Shown: positions 16,397 to 25,413 of the stretch, piece after piece
Position numbering within the stretch: the stretch's first letter is position 1
How the letters are laid out: each line of letters begins with the position of its first letter
Source: CBDCYS01 sp965226245
Lineage (GTDB): Bacteria; Acidobacteriota; Terriglobia; Bryobacterales; UBA6623
Direction of reading: 5' to 3'
NCBI GenBank assembly: GCA_965226245.1
Contig: CBDDCL010000015.1
Coordinates: 5,704,001-5,768,000, forward strand
Length of the DNA: 64,000 bases
Notes under the pieces: generated by a model
What the model saw: only the letters and a program-made list of their open reading frames with translations
Told to the model about the DNA's origin: nothing
Database searches by the model: none
Position numbers and translations under genes: made by a program

Positions 16397-16616
16397 CTCC
16401 AAGGACTTCTTGGTCGGATTGACGGGATTCGTGGAGGTTGCGCCAGTCAATACGAAGAGTTTTCGTTACGCCGCGAAGCTGCCGATGCGGGACTTCGAAG
16501 ATGCCATGCAAGTAGCGGCGGCGGCGGCTTGCAACGCCGAGGTCATCGCTACTAGGAACCTTCGCGACTACAGAAATTCGCCGATCCGATCGGGAGCATG
16601 TCCAGAATTCCGTTGA
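16218..16616 (+). pseudogene. PIN-domain (VapC) toxin with IS-derived C-terminus
   Basis: The PIN-domain ribonuclease starts at GTG 16218 inside the antitoxin's intended stop (GTGA). The acidic residues of the active site are visible in IILLDLDVVLDFALDR, in the central Glu/Asp region and in DFEDAMQ and TRNLRDY. The last ~12 codons (after NSPI) run into the left end of the IS256-type element near 16588, so the normal C-terminal strand is replaced by IS sequence. The Asp cluster is kept, so activity is not excluded. Confidence 0.65.
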
Positions 16617-17786
16617 AACGCGCGGCTCTCCAGAACCTGTAGTTTACGCCGCTTGGGCCTGGGCCGGTGGCGGCGTCGACAGTCTGGCGAGCTGGTCGAG
16701 TAATTTCGGCAAGTGGCGGTAGCCCTTGACGCGCCGGAAGCTTTTCTCCGCCAGCCACAGACCCGCTCCCACCCAGCGCTCGCGTTGATCGCCTCCCCGC
16801 CAGCGCTTCACTCGTCCGCAGATGCGGTCCACCACCGAAAAGGCTGACTCGATCGGGTTCGTCGTCGCCAGCGTACAACGCAACAAGTCGTCGAGTCCGA
16901 GCCGGTGCACCGTCAGCGTTTCCTCTCTCCCCTCTTCGAGCGAACGAGCCGCCGACGGGTTCAACTCCAGCAACTCGCGATGCAACTTCTCCAAGGCCGT
17001 CTTGGCATCCTCATAGCTCGACATCGCATAAGCGTTGGCCATCTTGCGGTCCACCGCTGCACGGTATTGCTCCGGCAGATGACCGGTCACGTTGCGGCGC
17101 TTGTGCATTTGGCAGCGCTGAATCGGCGCCGTCTTGCCCGCGTGCTTACGGACCGCCTTGGTGAGCGCCTTCGCGCCGTCGAGCACATAGAGCATCGGCG
17201 CCGAGAAATCGACGCCGCGCCCGGCCAAATCCTGCAGTAATTCGCCGACCACCGTGGTGTTCTCGCTCGCTCCCTGCCGCAGCCCCAAAACCGTTTTCGA
17301 CCCGTCTATAGCGACTCCCAGCGCCGGAACAACGCATAACTGCCCAGGGATTGTTCGTGGCCGTCGTCGCTGCGCAGCCGCGGACGCTGAATGGGGACCT
17401 TCTGTCCATCGACGACGAGGAAGCCTTTCTCGCGGCCCCAGCGATAGGGCTGCTCGGCTTCGCGCCGCTGGTAGTGCTCGCCGGCGAGCTGGCGCACTTC
17501 GTTGTCCATGATGAGCTGCATCAGCTCCAGGCCTGCCTGGCGCATCAACTCACCGACACTTTGCTGCAGGGCGGCGGCGACTTCTTTGAGCGGCAAGTGC
17601 AGTTGCAGTTCTTGCCCGGATTCTTCGGCTTGCTTGTGGAATTGGCGAACGGCTTGTTCGCGGTCGATCTGGTATCGTTTCTTCATAGCGACTCTCCTTT
17701 TTAAAAAAATAAAACATCACTCCGAGCCTAACGGCTCGGACTGGAGAGTCGCTACTTTCTACGAACTATCGGACATCCTCCCGATC
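16588..17786 (-). mobile_element. IS256-family element, internally deleted
   Basis: The ~1.2-kb element is bounded by imperfect inverted repeats: GATCGGGAGCATGTCC at 16588-16603 and its counterpart GGACATCCTCCCGATC at 17771-17786. It carries one broken transposase gene. No matching target duplication flanks it, and the missing vapC end is not found on the right side, so a deletion has probably followed insertion. Confidence 0.8.
16644..17686 (-). pseudogene. IS256-family transposase with internal deletion
   Basis: The N-terminal part (17686 to 17306, 126 residues, MKKRYQIDREQ to GSYALFRR) and the C-terminal part (17288 to 16644, GLRQGASENTTVV onward) are both standard IS256 transposase. The ~85 residues that normally join them, including the first catalytic Asp (the usual LIDG region), are missing; the join occurs near 17300 and shifts the frame. 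The later parts VLDGAKALTKAVR, QRCQMHKRRNV and TTNPIESAFS, with the last catalytic Glu, are intact. Cannot transpose by itself. Confidence 0.88.
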
Positions 17787-18060
17787 GGCTCCGCCCCGCG
17801 ACTTGGTTGGCGAGTTGAACTAGCCGGCGGCCGCCGGGCGCTGTCGGCCGGCTTGCCTGTCACGGCCGGGCGGCCCAGCTCCGGCCTTGCCTCCGCGGCT
17901 CCGGCCCTTGCGTTCACTTCATGAATAGCCGCGGGCGCGGACAAAGGATTCACTTCAAGGCAACAAAGCTCGCAAGACTCGGCGTTTGCCGGCCATCGAG
18001 GCCTCAGCGCCGCAAATTCCGCCTGGCAACCACCACGGGTGTGCGACATGAAAGTGGAGC

Positions 18061-19365
18061 TCAAGCCGCTCGGGCCTCCCAATAGTCCTCGAAGCGGCCG
18101 TTGTGGTGGCAGCAACGAAGGGCCAGAATCGCGTTGGCTCCGCGGACGGTCCAGAACATGCCCGACCGTTTCAGGCGAGAGCCGATGACACTCTTGCAGC
18201 CGGCCTCGATCACTCCCGAGCCGACAAACAGATGCTGGCGCCGAAACTCTGGGTAGCGCATCCGCTTGGCATTCTTTTCAAAGTATTTGGCTTCGTCGCG
18301 GAACTCTTCCGCGAGTTGGGGACTCGAGCATTCGACCGACCGCAGCGAGCACACTAACTCTTCCATCCGCCCCTGGTCGAGGTGGTCCTGATGGATCGTG
18401 ATCCAACACCGTTGCTGGGCCTTGTCGTGGGGATGAAGCTGGCGTGCCAGGTCCCACAAGTGCTGGCGGGCGTGATAGAGGTCGACGATCTGAATGGCGC
18501 CGGGAAACTGCTGCTGGGCAATGTTCCAGATCCATTCGGCGCCATCTCCCAGCACGACCTTCTTGCGTGCCCGGCTCCAGCCCCGCTTCCAAGCCTCCAC
18601 ATACATGCGTTTGCCAAACTCGTCGGCGGTCTCAATGGCGCCGCTGTAGCTGGTCGAGTCCGGATCGCGGATGGGGTAGCCCTCTTCGTCCCACTTCGTT
18701 TGAGTGAACACGCAGCCCAACTTAGCTTCGCGGGTGTGGGCCGCCTCTCCCTTCCTTTTGCCCGCTCGGCCCACCGTCTCTTTGCGCACCACCGGAATTC
18801 CGGTCCCATCCATTTCGATGTACAGGATCGGAACGGGTTCCCCCACCACCAGCGGCAGCTCCAACTGCATCGCCCGCTGGATCTCGCTCTGCTCCCGCGC
18901 CGCGATATCCTCTCCAATCCCCTCCGCCGTCCGCTCCACCGCCTTGGCGGTCACTTCCAGACCCGCCAGCAGTTCCAGCTGCCGGCGCCCGTGATCGAAG
19001 GGAGCCTCCTGGCCCACCATCGCCTGCATACGGCGTACCCCAGGAGAGCATTCCGTTTGGGCGATGTCGAGTTCAGCGTCGGCCGGAAATTGGCCGCTGT
19101 GACAGTGCCCGCACAGGTAGTAGGGGCGCGATATATGCACCCTGCCCAGGGCGGTGAGAACCGACTTGGAGCGCAGTTCCCGGTAGTGAGCTTGGTGGCC
19201 GCAACAACAGGGAAGGCTCCGCTGGCCGGCCGCTGGGGCTGCCCATTGCAGCAGTTCGGAGAGGGCGGCGGCGCCAGCTTGGTGCATCGCCGAGCGCACC
19301 GCCATCTCGACGGCTTCCAGATCCCAGTGGCCTGTCTTGCGCCGCCCGCTGAACAGCACGCGCAA
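18061..19365 (-). CDS. ISKra4-family transposase
   Basis: This 434-residue DDE-type transposase has a CCCGHQAHYRE and CGHCHSG zinc-binding region (residues ~48-90), the first catalytic Asp in IEMDGTGIPV, the second in GDGAEWIW and a conserved VIEAGCKSVIGSRLKRSGMFW block with the catalytic Glu. It probably starts by -1 frameshifting from the upstream frame: the T8 run at 19413-19420 (A8 on the coding strand) lets ribosomes shift into a frame reading KKTAAAIQQEVARELDQLL before its own first ATG. This is the only intact copy in the window. Confidence 0.92.
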   Translation of the reverse strand: MRVLFSGRRKTGHWDLEAVEMAVRSAMHQAGAAALSELLQWAAPAAGQRSLPCCCGHQAHYRELRSKSVLTALGRVHISRPYYLCGHCHSGQFPADAELDIAQTECSPGVRRMQAMVGQEAPFDHGRRQLELLAGLEVTAKAVERTAEGIGEDIAAREQSEIQRAMQLELPLVVGEPVPILYIEMDGTGIPVVRKETVGRAGKRKGEAAHTREAKLGCVFTQTKWDEEGYPIRDPDSTSYSGAIETADEFGKRMYVEAWKRGWSRARKKVVLGDGAEWIWNIAQQQFPGAIQIVDLYHARQHLWDLARQLHPHDKAQQRCWITIHQDHLDQGRMEELVCSLRSVECSSPQLAEEFRDEAKYFEKNAKRMRYPEFRRQHLFVGSGVIEAGCKSVIGSRLKRSGMFWTVRGANAILALRCCHHNGRFEDYWEARAA

Positions 19366-19373
19366 TAGCTGGT

Positions 19374-19775
19374 CTAGTTCGCGCGCGACCTCTTGCTGGA
19401 TGGCGGCGGCCGTTTTTTTTCCTGGGGGGTCTGCGCCTCAAGCTGCAGCGGCCGCTGTTTGCAGATGCGGGTATTGAGCTCCACGAACTCGCGGCTCAGT
19501 TGCTGGAACTTGCGGAACTCGGCCACTTCGCGCTCGGCTTTGCCCAGCGCGGCCGGAGTCGGCAGCGACTCGGTGACGGTCTTACGACCGGCCTTATAGG
19601 TGAGGCGGGTATGGGGACCGTGCCCCGGTTGACCGGGGCGATGGCAGCGGCAGCTTGGTTTGCCGCAACGCCCCGAGGTGCTGGTGATCGAACCGGGGCG
19701 CAGATCGCCCAGCTCGCCGATCTGGCGGACGATGTCGGTACGCTGTTGCTGCAGTTGCTCGAGGGAATCAGGCAT
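19374..19775 (-). CDS. ISKra4 upstream frame (DUF6788-like)
   Basis: A 133-residue protein with an N-terminal Gln-rich helix, a Cys motif (GRCGKPSCRCH) and a helical C-terminal half, it is the small first frame of ISKra4 elements. It most likely forms the N-terminal part of the transposase through -1 frameshifting at the A8 run near its end. Its own C-terminus after the run (RPPPSSKRSRAN) is short and basic. Confidence 0.82.
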   Translation of the reverse strand: MPDSLEQLQQQRTDIVRQIGELGDLRPGSITSTSGRCGKPSCRCHRPGQPGHGPHTRLTYKAGRKTVTESLPTPAALGKAEREVAEFRKFQQLSREFVELNTRICKQRPLQLEAQTPQEKKRPPPSSKRSRAN

Positions 19776-20061
19776 GGAAGTGACCTCCTGTTCCTAGCGT
19801 AACACATACGCAAGGATATTGGCCACAATAAAGAGCCTGCTGAAATACTCACTTCTATGTCGCGCACCCAAGTTGAACCTCAGCGACTCTTTCGACACTC
19901 GTTGAAAAAAAATTCTCTTTGGCTGGTCCGCGCGCGTGCGGTTTCGTTGGAACCACAACGCTCACCTGCCGCGGAAGAAGATCAGGATCAAAGAACACAG
20001 GATCGTCATGGAACTCTGAGGCTCTCCTGCCCCATGATCGATCAAGGCCGGGCCGTGAGGA

Positions 20062-20085
20062 CTAGCCCGGGCGGATATTACGGTG
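20062..20085 (-). pseudogene. Displaced 3' end of the response-regulator gene
   Basis: On the minus strand the sequence reads CAC CGT AAT ATC CGC CCG GGC TAG, which continues the regulator frame (IHR-NIRPG-stop). Removing the IS1595 element and one target duplication joins it in frame to 21754-21114 and restores a 218-residue protein. Confidence 0.75.
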
Positions 20086-21113
20086 ATGGGGTATTTAGTT
20101 GACTCCAGTAGCCACTACATCTTGGGGGTGGGGGTGCCGGCCCTGGTGGCCTCGACCATTGTCTTATAGGGAGCAGGGTCGGCGGCGACCGCCTGCTGGA
20201 GGAGGCGATAGAAAAGTTTGCCGCGCGACCGTGAGGTCCGCCGGTTGAAGCGGAACGTGAACTCGTCCAGGTAGTAGTCCAAATACTCGTGACTGACAGC
20301 CCCCTGGTGGGTCCCCAACAGCCAGCGCTTTAGCAGAGAGGCGACACGATGGACTCTCGGCAGCAGCTTACTCGCCGATTGCCGCTTCCCGCGCAGCACG
20401 GTGACTTCATGGCGGTATCCTTTGTTCTCCAATCCCGCATAGCCTTCCCAGCCGTCGGTGTGCACGAGGCTGCCAGGTTGGATAGCTTCTTCGACAAAGG
20501 CTTCCAAGCTCGCCGCTGAGGCATCCGCGATCCGACGGAGCCGGATGCGACCCATACCGCGCCCATCCTCCTCGGCAGCAACCGCAACTAACGCTTTGCC
20601 AACCATTTCGCGACCTCGGACGCCCTCTTCGACTCCGCCCACATACGTTTCGTCCACCTCCACCCGGCCGACCAGCCGATTGCGACCGGGGCGCACCATG
20701 GCGCGGCGGAACTTGTGCAGCCAGGTCCAGGCGGTTACATAGCTACCCAAACCCAAGACCCGCTGCAACTCCAGCGCGCTGGCCCCGCCTTTTTGCGTTG
20801 TCACCCACCAAGCCGCCCGGAACCACAACGTCAAGGGCTTGCGGGTGTCCTGGAAAATCGTGCCCGCCGTCACCGAGGCCTGGTAACCGCAGTCGGCGCA
20901 GAGCAGCAGATTGCGTTTGCTGGCCCATGAGGACTGGATCCCACAGCGCGGGCACACGAACCCCTCCGGCCAGCGCAGCTTCAGCAGGTACTCCCGGCAC
21001 GCCTCCTCGGTCGAGAATCGAGCTTCCAACTCGACGAGGTTTCGGGGGTAGTCCTCCTTCATGCCCCCAACCACAACATATTGTGGCTACTGGAGTCAAC
21101 TAAATACCCCATT
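20086..21113 (-). mobile_element. IS1595-family insertion sequence with 8-bp target duplication
   Basis: The 1028-bp element has near-perfect terminal inverted repeats of ~28 bases that start TGGGGTATTTAGTTGACTCC. It is flanked by the direct repeat TTACGGTG at 20078-20085 and 21114-21121, the 8-bp duplication typical of IS1595. It interrupts the last codons of the response-regulator gene. Confidence 0.93.
20115..21074 (-). CDS. IS1595-family (ISXO2-like) transposase
   Basis: This 319-residue transposase has an N-terminal zinc ribbon (CPRCGIQ ... CADCGYQASVTAGT, residues ~42-70) and an ISXO2-like DDE domain with VEVDETYVGG, SLVHTDGWEGY and the HRVASLLKRWLLGTHQGAVSHEYLDYYLDEFTFRFNRR region. 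It appears intact with intact ends, so the element may be active. Confidence 0.92.
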   Translation of the reverse strand: MVGGMKEDYPRNLVELEARFSTEEACREYLLKLRWPEGFVCPRCGIQSSWASKRNLLLCADCGYQASVTAGTIFQDTRKPLTLWFRAAWWVTTQKGGASALELQRVLGLGSYVTAWTWLHKFRRAMVRPGRNRLVGRVEVDETYVGGVEEGVRGREMVGKALVAVAAEEDGRGMGRIRLRRIADASAASLEAFVEEAIQPGSLVHTDGWEGYAGLENKGYRHEVTVLRGKRQSASKLLPRVHRVASLLKRWLLGTHQGAVSHEYLDYYLDEFTFRFNRRTSRSRGKLFYRLLQQAVAADPAPYKTMVEATRAGTPTPKM

Positions 21114-21754
21114 TTACGGTGAATGGCGTAGAGCGCCAGCTCCAATCGGTCTGACACGCCAAGCTTGTCGAAGACATTGTGCAGGTGGTTTTTGACCGTT
21201 TGTTCACTGATGAAGATGCGCCCGGCGATTTCTTTGTTCTTGAACCCTTGAGCCACTAGGGCCACAATTTCACGCTCGCGATTAGTCAATCGCGGCTTAT
21301 CGCGTTCCCGCGGACCCGACTCGCCTGGGGAGACGAACTGTCTCATCACCGCGGCGGTCGTCTTGGAATCCAGCCAAATCTCACCACCGTGGACCTTCCG
21401 GATGCTCTTGATCAGCAGTTCGGTAGCATTCTGCTTGAGAACGATACCAGAGGTGCCGAACTTCATTGCCTGAACGTACTCGCCCTCATCGTCGGACGCC
21501 GTCAGAACGATGATTTTCGTCTTCAGCTTCTGGTTTTGAATGCGCTGCAAGGCGGAAAGGCCGTCAAGCCCCGGCATCTTGAGGTCCAGTAGCAGGATAT
21601 CGGGCTGTAATTCGCGCACGAGGTCGAGCACCTCCGTGCCATTCTTCGCCTCACCTACTACTTCGAAATCCGGCTCGGTAGAGAGCAGCTGACGCAACCC
21701 ATCTCGGAAGATCGTGTGATCGTCCGCGAGGGCAATGTTTATTTTCTTTTCCAT
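21059..21754 (-). CDS. NarL/FixJ-family response regulator with IS-encoded tail
   Basis: The receiver domain (residues 1-120) has acidic-pocket DD, phospho-acceptor Asp in DILLLDLKMPG, the T/S switch and Lys in GTSGIVLKQN. A LuxR-type helix-turn-helix lies at ~160-215 (LTNREREIVALVAQGFKNKEIAGRIFISEQTVKNHLHNVFDKLGV). The native protein should end AIHRNIRPG; the IS1595 insertion replaces the last residues by about 15 codons read from the IS end (MGYLVDSSSHN...). The DNA-binding domain is complete, so function may persist. ATG 21754 is preferred to 21787. No histidine kinase is adjacent. Confidence 0.88.
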   Translation of the reverse strand: MEKKINIALADDHTIFRDGLRQLLSTEPDFEVVGEAKNGTEVLDLVRELQPDILLLDLKMPGLDGLSALQRIQNQKLKTKIIVLTASDDEGEYVQAMKFGTSGIVLKQNATELLIKSIRKVHGGEIWLDSKTTAAVMRQFVSPGESGPRERDKPRLTNREREIVALVAQGFKNKEIAGRIFISEQTVKNHLHNVFDKLGVSDRLELALYAIHRKMGYLVDSSSHNMLWLGA

Positions 21755-21834
21755 GGAAGTGTCGCACGTAAACAGCAGCGGTGGCAATCTTCCTTATCAC
21801 ATCCTGCTCCTTCCCTAGATGAGCGGTTTTGGCC

Positions 21835-21975
21835 GCCTAACGGAAGGGCGCGTCAGTCTGCTTAGCACAGGCCGCCGCCAACCGCTGAGACACTCAAGGT
21901 CAGTGCCAAACGGTACCACGATTCGATTGGACCGCGTCGTATCACGTCAGTCTGCAGCGCCTTGTTGGGCAGCAT
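21835..21975. other. Possible attC-like recombination site
   Basis: GCCTAAC at 21835-21841 and GTTGGGC at 21969-21975 fit the RYYYAAC and GTTRRRY core sites of integron attC sites and are 141 bases apart, within the attC size range. The inner arms are imperfectly complementary (GGAAGGGCGCGTCAGTCTGC against GCAGCGCC...). On the minus strand it follows the small gene at 22120-22362, the position expected in a gene cassette. No integrase is visible. Read by eye only. Confidence 0.35.
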
Positions 21976-22119
21976 CCAGAAGCTATTTCCACCGAGGCTC
22001 AACTCCGTTCTCGTGAAGGAACTCGACGCCAGCCTCGCTCCACAAACGACCGCCAAAGGCAAGGCCTCTCGTCTGCCGCCGGACTATCAGACCAAACGCC
22101 AAAAGCAAGGAGACCAGAA

Positions 22120-22362
22120 CTAGGAAGACTTCCTAGCCGCTCTCTTCGTGGCCTTCCTGCGGGCTGCCCACCACTTCTTCATCCCCTCGCTCCGGCGTTT
22201 CCGTGCCTCAGCCGACATCGGCCGCGGCTTCCGCGCCTTCTTAGCGGCAACCTTCTTCCCTGCTCCCGGTGGACGACCCCGCCGACGAGGTCCCCGCAAC
22301 ACCGCGATCGCCTGATCCAGCCGATCCCGCTCAGCAATCAACAATTCAAGAACATCAGCCAT
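22120..22362 (-). CDS. Small basic protein with Lys/Arg-rich C-terminus
   Basis: An 80-residue protein. Residues 1-24 are an amphipathic helix (DVLELLIAERDRLDQAIAVL); the rest is Lys/Arg/Ala-rich with RRRGRPPG (AT-hook-like) and an AEARKRRSEGMKKWW motif like that of nuclease-associated NUMOD3 helices. DNA binding is plausible. Not recognised as a named family. It may be the cargo of an integron-like cassette if the attC-like site is real. Confidence 0.6.
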   Translation of the reverse strand: MADVLELLIAERDRLDQAIAVLRGPRRRGRPPGAGKKVAAKKARKPRPMSAEARKRRSEGMKKWWAARRKATKRAARKSS

Positions 22363-22481
22363 AGCGCCGCAAGCCTACCACCTTTCACCCATGGATCTCA
22401 ACTAGCAGCGCAGGTATGGCAGCGATTTTGAGGTCGAAGTCCGGCGCCACGTCGCCGGGCTTGCGCTTGCCTGGGCGATTG

Positions 22482-23621
22482 TTAGTCCGCAAGGGCGATG
22501 TGCTCGCCGGTGCTGTGATCGTACATCTTGTGGTGTAGCGCCAGGACATCAAGACCGAAGTCGTTCTCATAATCGCGCCAGACCGAATGGCTGTGGTTGC
22601 TGACGTTCTGGGTATTGTCGTACTCGATGAGAAACGTCGGCGACTGCACGCGGTAGTAGTTGCCGTTCTTCTCACGGTTGCCGGTGGTGCGTCCGCCGAT
22701 CGGTACCGGCTTGGGCTCGGGACGGTCCATGCGGCCCGCCCAGGCGAAGAGGAGCTGATCGCGGGGCGTGTCTTGAGCAGCTTTCATACGCCCGGCGGCC
22801 ACTTCGGCGGGGAGATTGTTGGCGTATTCGGCAATCAACTCAAGCAACATCTCGTACTGTTTCTCGTTCATCTTGGAGGTCTGCAACCCCTGAGGGTCGC
22901 CTTCGAGCTGAGCACGTTTGTCCGCCATCGTCAGGATGTCATAGGGGGCGATATCGGTAAAGATCGCTTGTTTGCGCTGCTCGTCGTTGAACGATTTCAG
23001 CAACGCAACGGCGAGATCTTCCTCTCGAGCAAGCACACGGAATCCCTGATGAGGACCTTGGGCTACCTCGTGAGGATTTGCGCCAAAGAAGGTCGGGCTG
23101 GTCGAAACCAGCTCGCCGTTCTGGATGGTGTAGTGCAGCGACAGATGGTGGCCTTCGACGCGCCATCCCCAGGTCCCGGACAAGGACGGCTCGCCGAAGA
23201 TCGTGAAATGGAACCGCTGCGGATCGCGGTATCCCGTGTTGTCGTCTTCAATGATCCCGACAATCTGCTCGAGCCCCATGACTTTTGCGGCCTTGACAAA
23301 TCCGGCCTGGCTGAGACCGGAGCCGAGCAGCGCATTGGCAAAGTGCGCCTGCTTGGGGTCCATGTCATTGAATGTGATTCCGTTCCGCACGTAGCCATAT
23401 TCGGCAGTGAACCCTGTTTCAGGAAAGTAGTGCCAGTCGGCGCGGTGTTTGGCGTCAAAGTCAAACAAGGTGGACCCTTTTTGCAGGCGAGTCAGCGACT
23501 GTACCAACAGGGTCGCGGCTTCGTACATCAGAGTTTCTGTTTTTGCTGTTTTGTAGGCGCCCGCGAGGCCGGCGGCGCAGAGGACGAGCGCTACGAGGCG
23601 CAGCAGGACAGTTTTTTGCAT
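22482..23621 (-). CDS. DUF3500 family exported protein
   Basis: This 379-residue protein starts at ATG 23621 after a GGAGG ribosome-binding site and has a signal peptide (LLRLVALVLCAAGLAGAYK). The mature part fits DUF3500: Trp/Tyr-rich strands GTWGWRVEGHHLSLHYTI, NGELVSTSPTFFGANP, and a C-terminal YYRVQSPTFLIEYDNTQN.SNHSHSVWRDYENDFG. The biochemical role of the family is unknown. The frame extends 30 codons further upstream but lacks a signal-like start there. It stands alone. Confidence 0.85.
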   Translation of the reverse strand: MQKTVLLRLVALVLCAAGLAGAYKTAKTETLMYEAATLLVQSLTRLQKGSTLFDFDAKHRADWHYFPETGFTAEYGYVRNGITFNDMDPKQAHFANALLGSGLSQAGFVKAAKVMGLEQIVGIIEDDNTGYRDPQRFHFTIFGEPSLSGTWGWRVEGHHLSLHYTIQNGELVSTSPTFFGANPHEVAQGPHQGFRVLAREEDLAVALLKSFNDEQRKQAIFTDIAPYDILTMADKRAQLEGDPQGLQTSKMNEKQYEMLLELIAEYANNLPAEVAAGRMKAAQDTPRDQLLFAWAGRMDRPEPKPVPIGGRTTGNREKNGNYYRVQSPTFLIEYDNTQNVSNHSHSVWRDYENDFGLDVLALHHKMYDHSTGEHIALAD

Positions 23622-23871
23622 GGCGATCCTCCGAATCAGGGGGCTCTCATTCCCCGACCAATTATATCGCGGGGGGAATGGACGGTGGGGGAAATGGCTG
23701 TCGAGAATCAATCAGTCTAAAGGCAGCCGGGAAAACGTATGAATCGGTTTGCAGCACGGCATTTGCAGGGCGCCCTCAGCATTGGCCGGCCACCAGGGAG
23801 GCGCAGGACACGTTTCGGTGATTTGCGTTTTCTTTTGCAAAAGCCTTGCAGCCCTTCGTCGAGCAAACGGA

Positions 23872-25413
23872 TCAGCTCCGCCTCCTCGCACTCCTGCCCA
23901 CCGCCGTCAAGAAGATCGCACTCTTTCGCTCGGCGTGAGGTGAGAAAAACTTGACCACATCATCGTCGTAGAAGGTTAGCCCGGTAGCCCCCAAGCGCTG
24001 GGCGTAGGCAGAAAGATAAACCTTGCCCCCGATCATGCCGGCTTCGGTTTGTACGGCCCGGTAGCCGCGATTTCCGAATCGCTCAAAGATCGCCTTCAAG
24101 TCTGCCAGGCAGAAGATGGCGACGGCTGCGTCGGCCGGAAGGCCCTGTTCCAGTCCAAGATAGCCCGCTTGGGCTCGGAAGTCCCCTTCGCTGAGTAACT
24201 CGAGCGCCCGTTGCGCGCGGTGAAAAAAGTAAGACCCAGGGGCTAGACCGTGAACCGCGTTCACAATCAGGTAGAGGTCATTGAGTTGGGATCCGAATGG
24301 ATCGAGAAAGTCAGCGGAAACACCCCGCGTCGCCCGTTCCAGAATGGTCGACAACTCCTCGAACGAAATCGGCGCCCGGTCAAACTGCCGGCTGGAGCCA
24401 CGCCGCTGAATTACCTTCTCGATCGGCTCGGGCGGGAGACGGTCCGCGAGCAGCGGCCGAAGCGGAATCAGACTCCCAATGGGCTCCCGGACTTCTTTCG
24501 ACGGGGGAGCGCCACGCCATGCAGCAACCTCGGAACTGTCAGCCAGCGACGAGTACTCATGCATTTCCCGCATCAGCGGGTAGTCAACCTCCGTCTTCGA
24601 AAGCGGCTCGACGCGGTAGCCGAGCCGCGGCAAATCACTCGGCTCGTGCGGGACCGGCCGTGAGCCGCCCCCCAAAGTAACAATGGAAAAACTGACCTCC
24701 TTCGCTGTGTCGGCGTCCAGCAGCCGATTCACGGCCCGATCGGCAAACCCCTGTACCAGCGTCGCCGGTATGCCGTGAGCCGCGGAGAGAGCAAATAGAT
24801 TGGCGAGTAATGTTCCGTTGTCCCAGCCAAAATGGCGATACGCACGAGATTGATACTTCCAGGAGTTTCGCCAGTAAGTGGCGGTGCAAATGATCGCAAC
24901 CGGCGCTGATACGACGGCTGGTTCCTCTGCCGTTGCTTTGCTGAGGATGACCCTATGATCGCCGTGTCGCAGCCGTCTCAACGACGAATCTTTCGGGCTC
25001 CAATGGTAGACGCCGGCCGGCAACTCTTCCAGCTCAGCACAGACCAGGTACAGCTCGATCTCATACAGTGCCCCGGTGCAAGCAGCCGCCCGAAATAAAA
25101 TCTCGCCGCCGGCGTATTTCCGGCGCCGTGTGATACCGCCGGCGAAATGGAGCAGCTGACTGAGTTGGCGGAGGGTGGGTATGATCCCGGCGTCCACCCG
25201 CTGCACACTGCCGCCGATTGCGGCTAGGGCAGGGACCGTGGAATGGGAAAACTCTTGGGCCAACGCGATTGGTTCGAGATCGCTGTAGATCTTGAACGGA
25301 ATCGGCTGGTTCGGCCAGTCAAGGAAGTGGGGATTGTTGCGAATACTCCAAGACGAGTGCTTGGTCGCGTTATGGTACTCCCAGCTCTTTTGGGTATCTC
25401 GGTTGGGCATCAC
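23872..25413 (-). CDS. SagB/ThcOx-family dehydrogenase with two nitroreductase domains
   Basis: This 513-residue flavoprotein-like protein has two nitroreductase-fold halves. The N-terminal half (to ~255) contains SQLLHFAGGITRRRKYA and ELYLVCAELEELPAGVYHWSP; the C-terminal half (~300-505) contains RRGSSRQFDRAPISFEELSTIL, LNDLYLIVNAVHGLAPGSYFFH and IGGKVYLSAYAQRLGATGLTFYDDDVVKFFSP. SagB-type enzymes oxidise azolines in peptide natural products, but tandem two-domain forms without YcaO or precursor genes, as here, have no assigned substrate. No precursor peptide or cyclodehydratase gene is visible within several kb. Confidence 0.82.
   Translation of the reverse strand: MMPNRDTQKSWEYHNATKHSSWSIRNNPHFLDWPNQPIPFKIYSDLEPIALAQEFSHSTVPALAAIGGSVQRVDAGIIPTLRQLSQLLHFAGGITRRRKYAGGEILFRAAACTGALYEIELYLVCAELEELPAGVYHWSPKDSSLRRLRHGDHRVILSKATAEEPAVVSAPVAIICTATYWRNSWKYQSRAYRHFGWDNGTLLANLFALSAAHGIPATLVQGFADRAVNRLLDADTAKEVSFSIVTLGGGSRPVPHEPSDLPRLGYRVEPLSKTEVDYPLMREMHEYSSLADSSEVAAWRGAPPSKEVREPIGSLIPLRPLLADRLPPEPIEKVIQRRGSSRQFDRAPISFEELSTILERATRGVSADFLDPFGSQLNDLYLIVNAVHGLAPGSYFFHRAQRALELLSEGDFRAQAGYLGLEQGLPADAAVAIFCLADLKAIFERFGNRGYRAVQTEAGMIGGKVYLSAYAQRLGATGLTFYDDDVVKFFSPHAERKSAIFLTAVGRSARRRS

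Larger units (their letters stand above)
18037..19869 (-). mobile_element. ISKra4-family insertion sequence, copy 1 (full length)
   Basis: The element is 1833 bp with terminal inverted repeats GGGTGTGCGACATGAAAGT (from 18037) and, on the other strand from 19869, GGGTGCGCGACATAGAAGT. It carries a small upstream frame and a transposase frame in the minus direction. Where it can be compared, copy 2 at 36930-38583 is identical in translation, so the duplication is recent. The 9-base flanks differ, so this copy has no recognisable target duplication. Confidence 0.92.
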
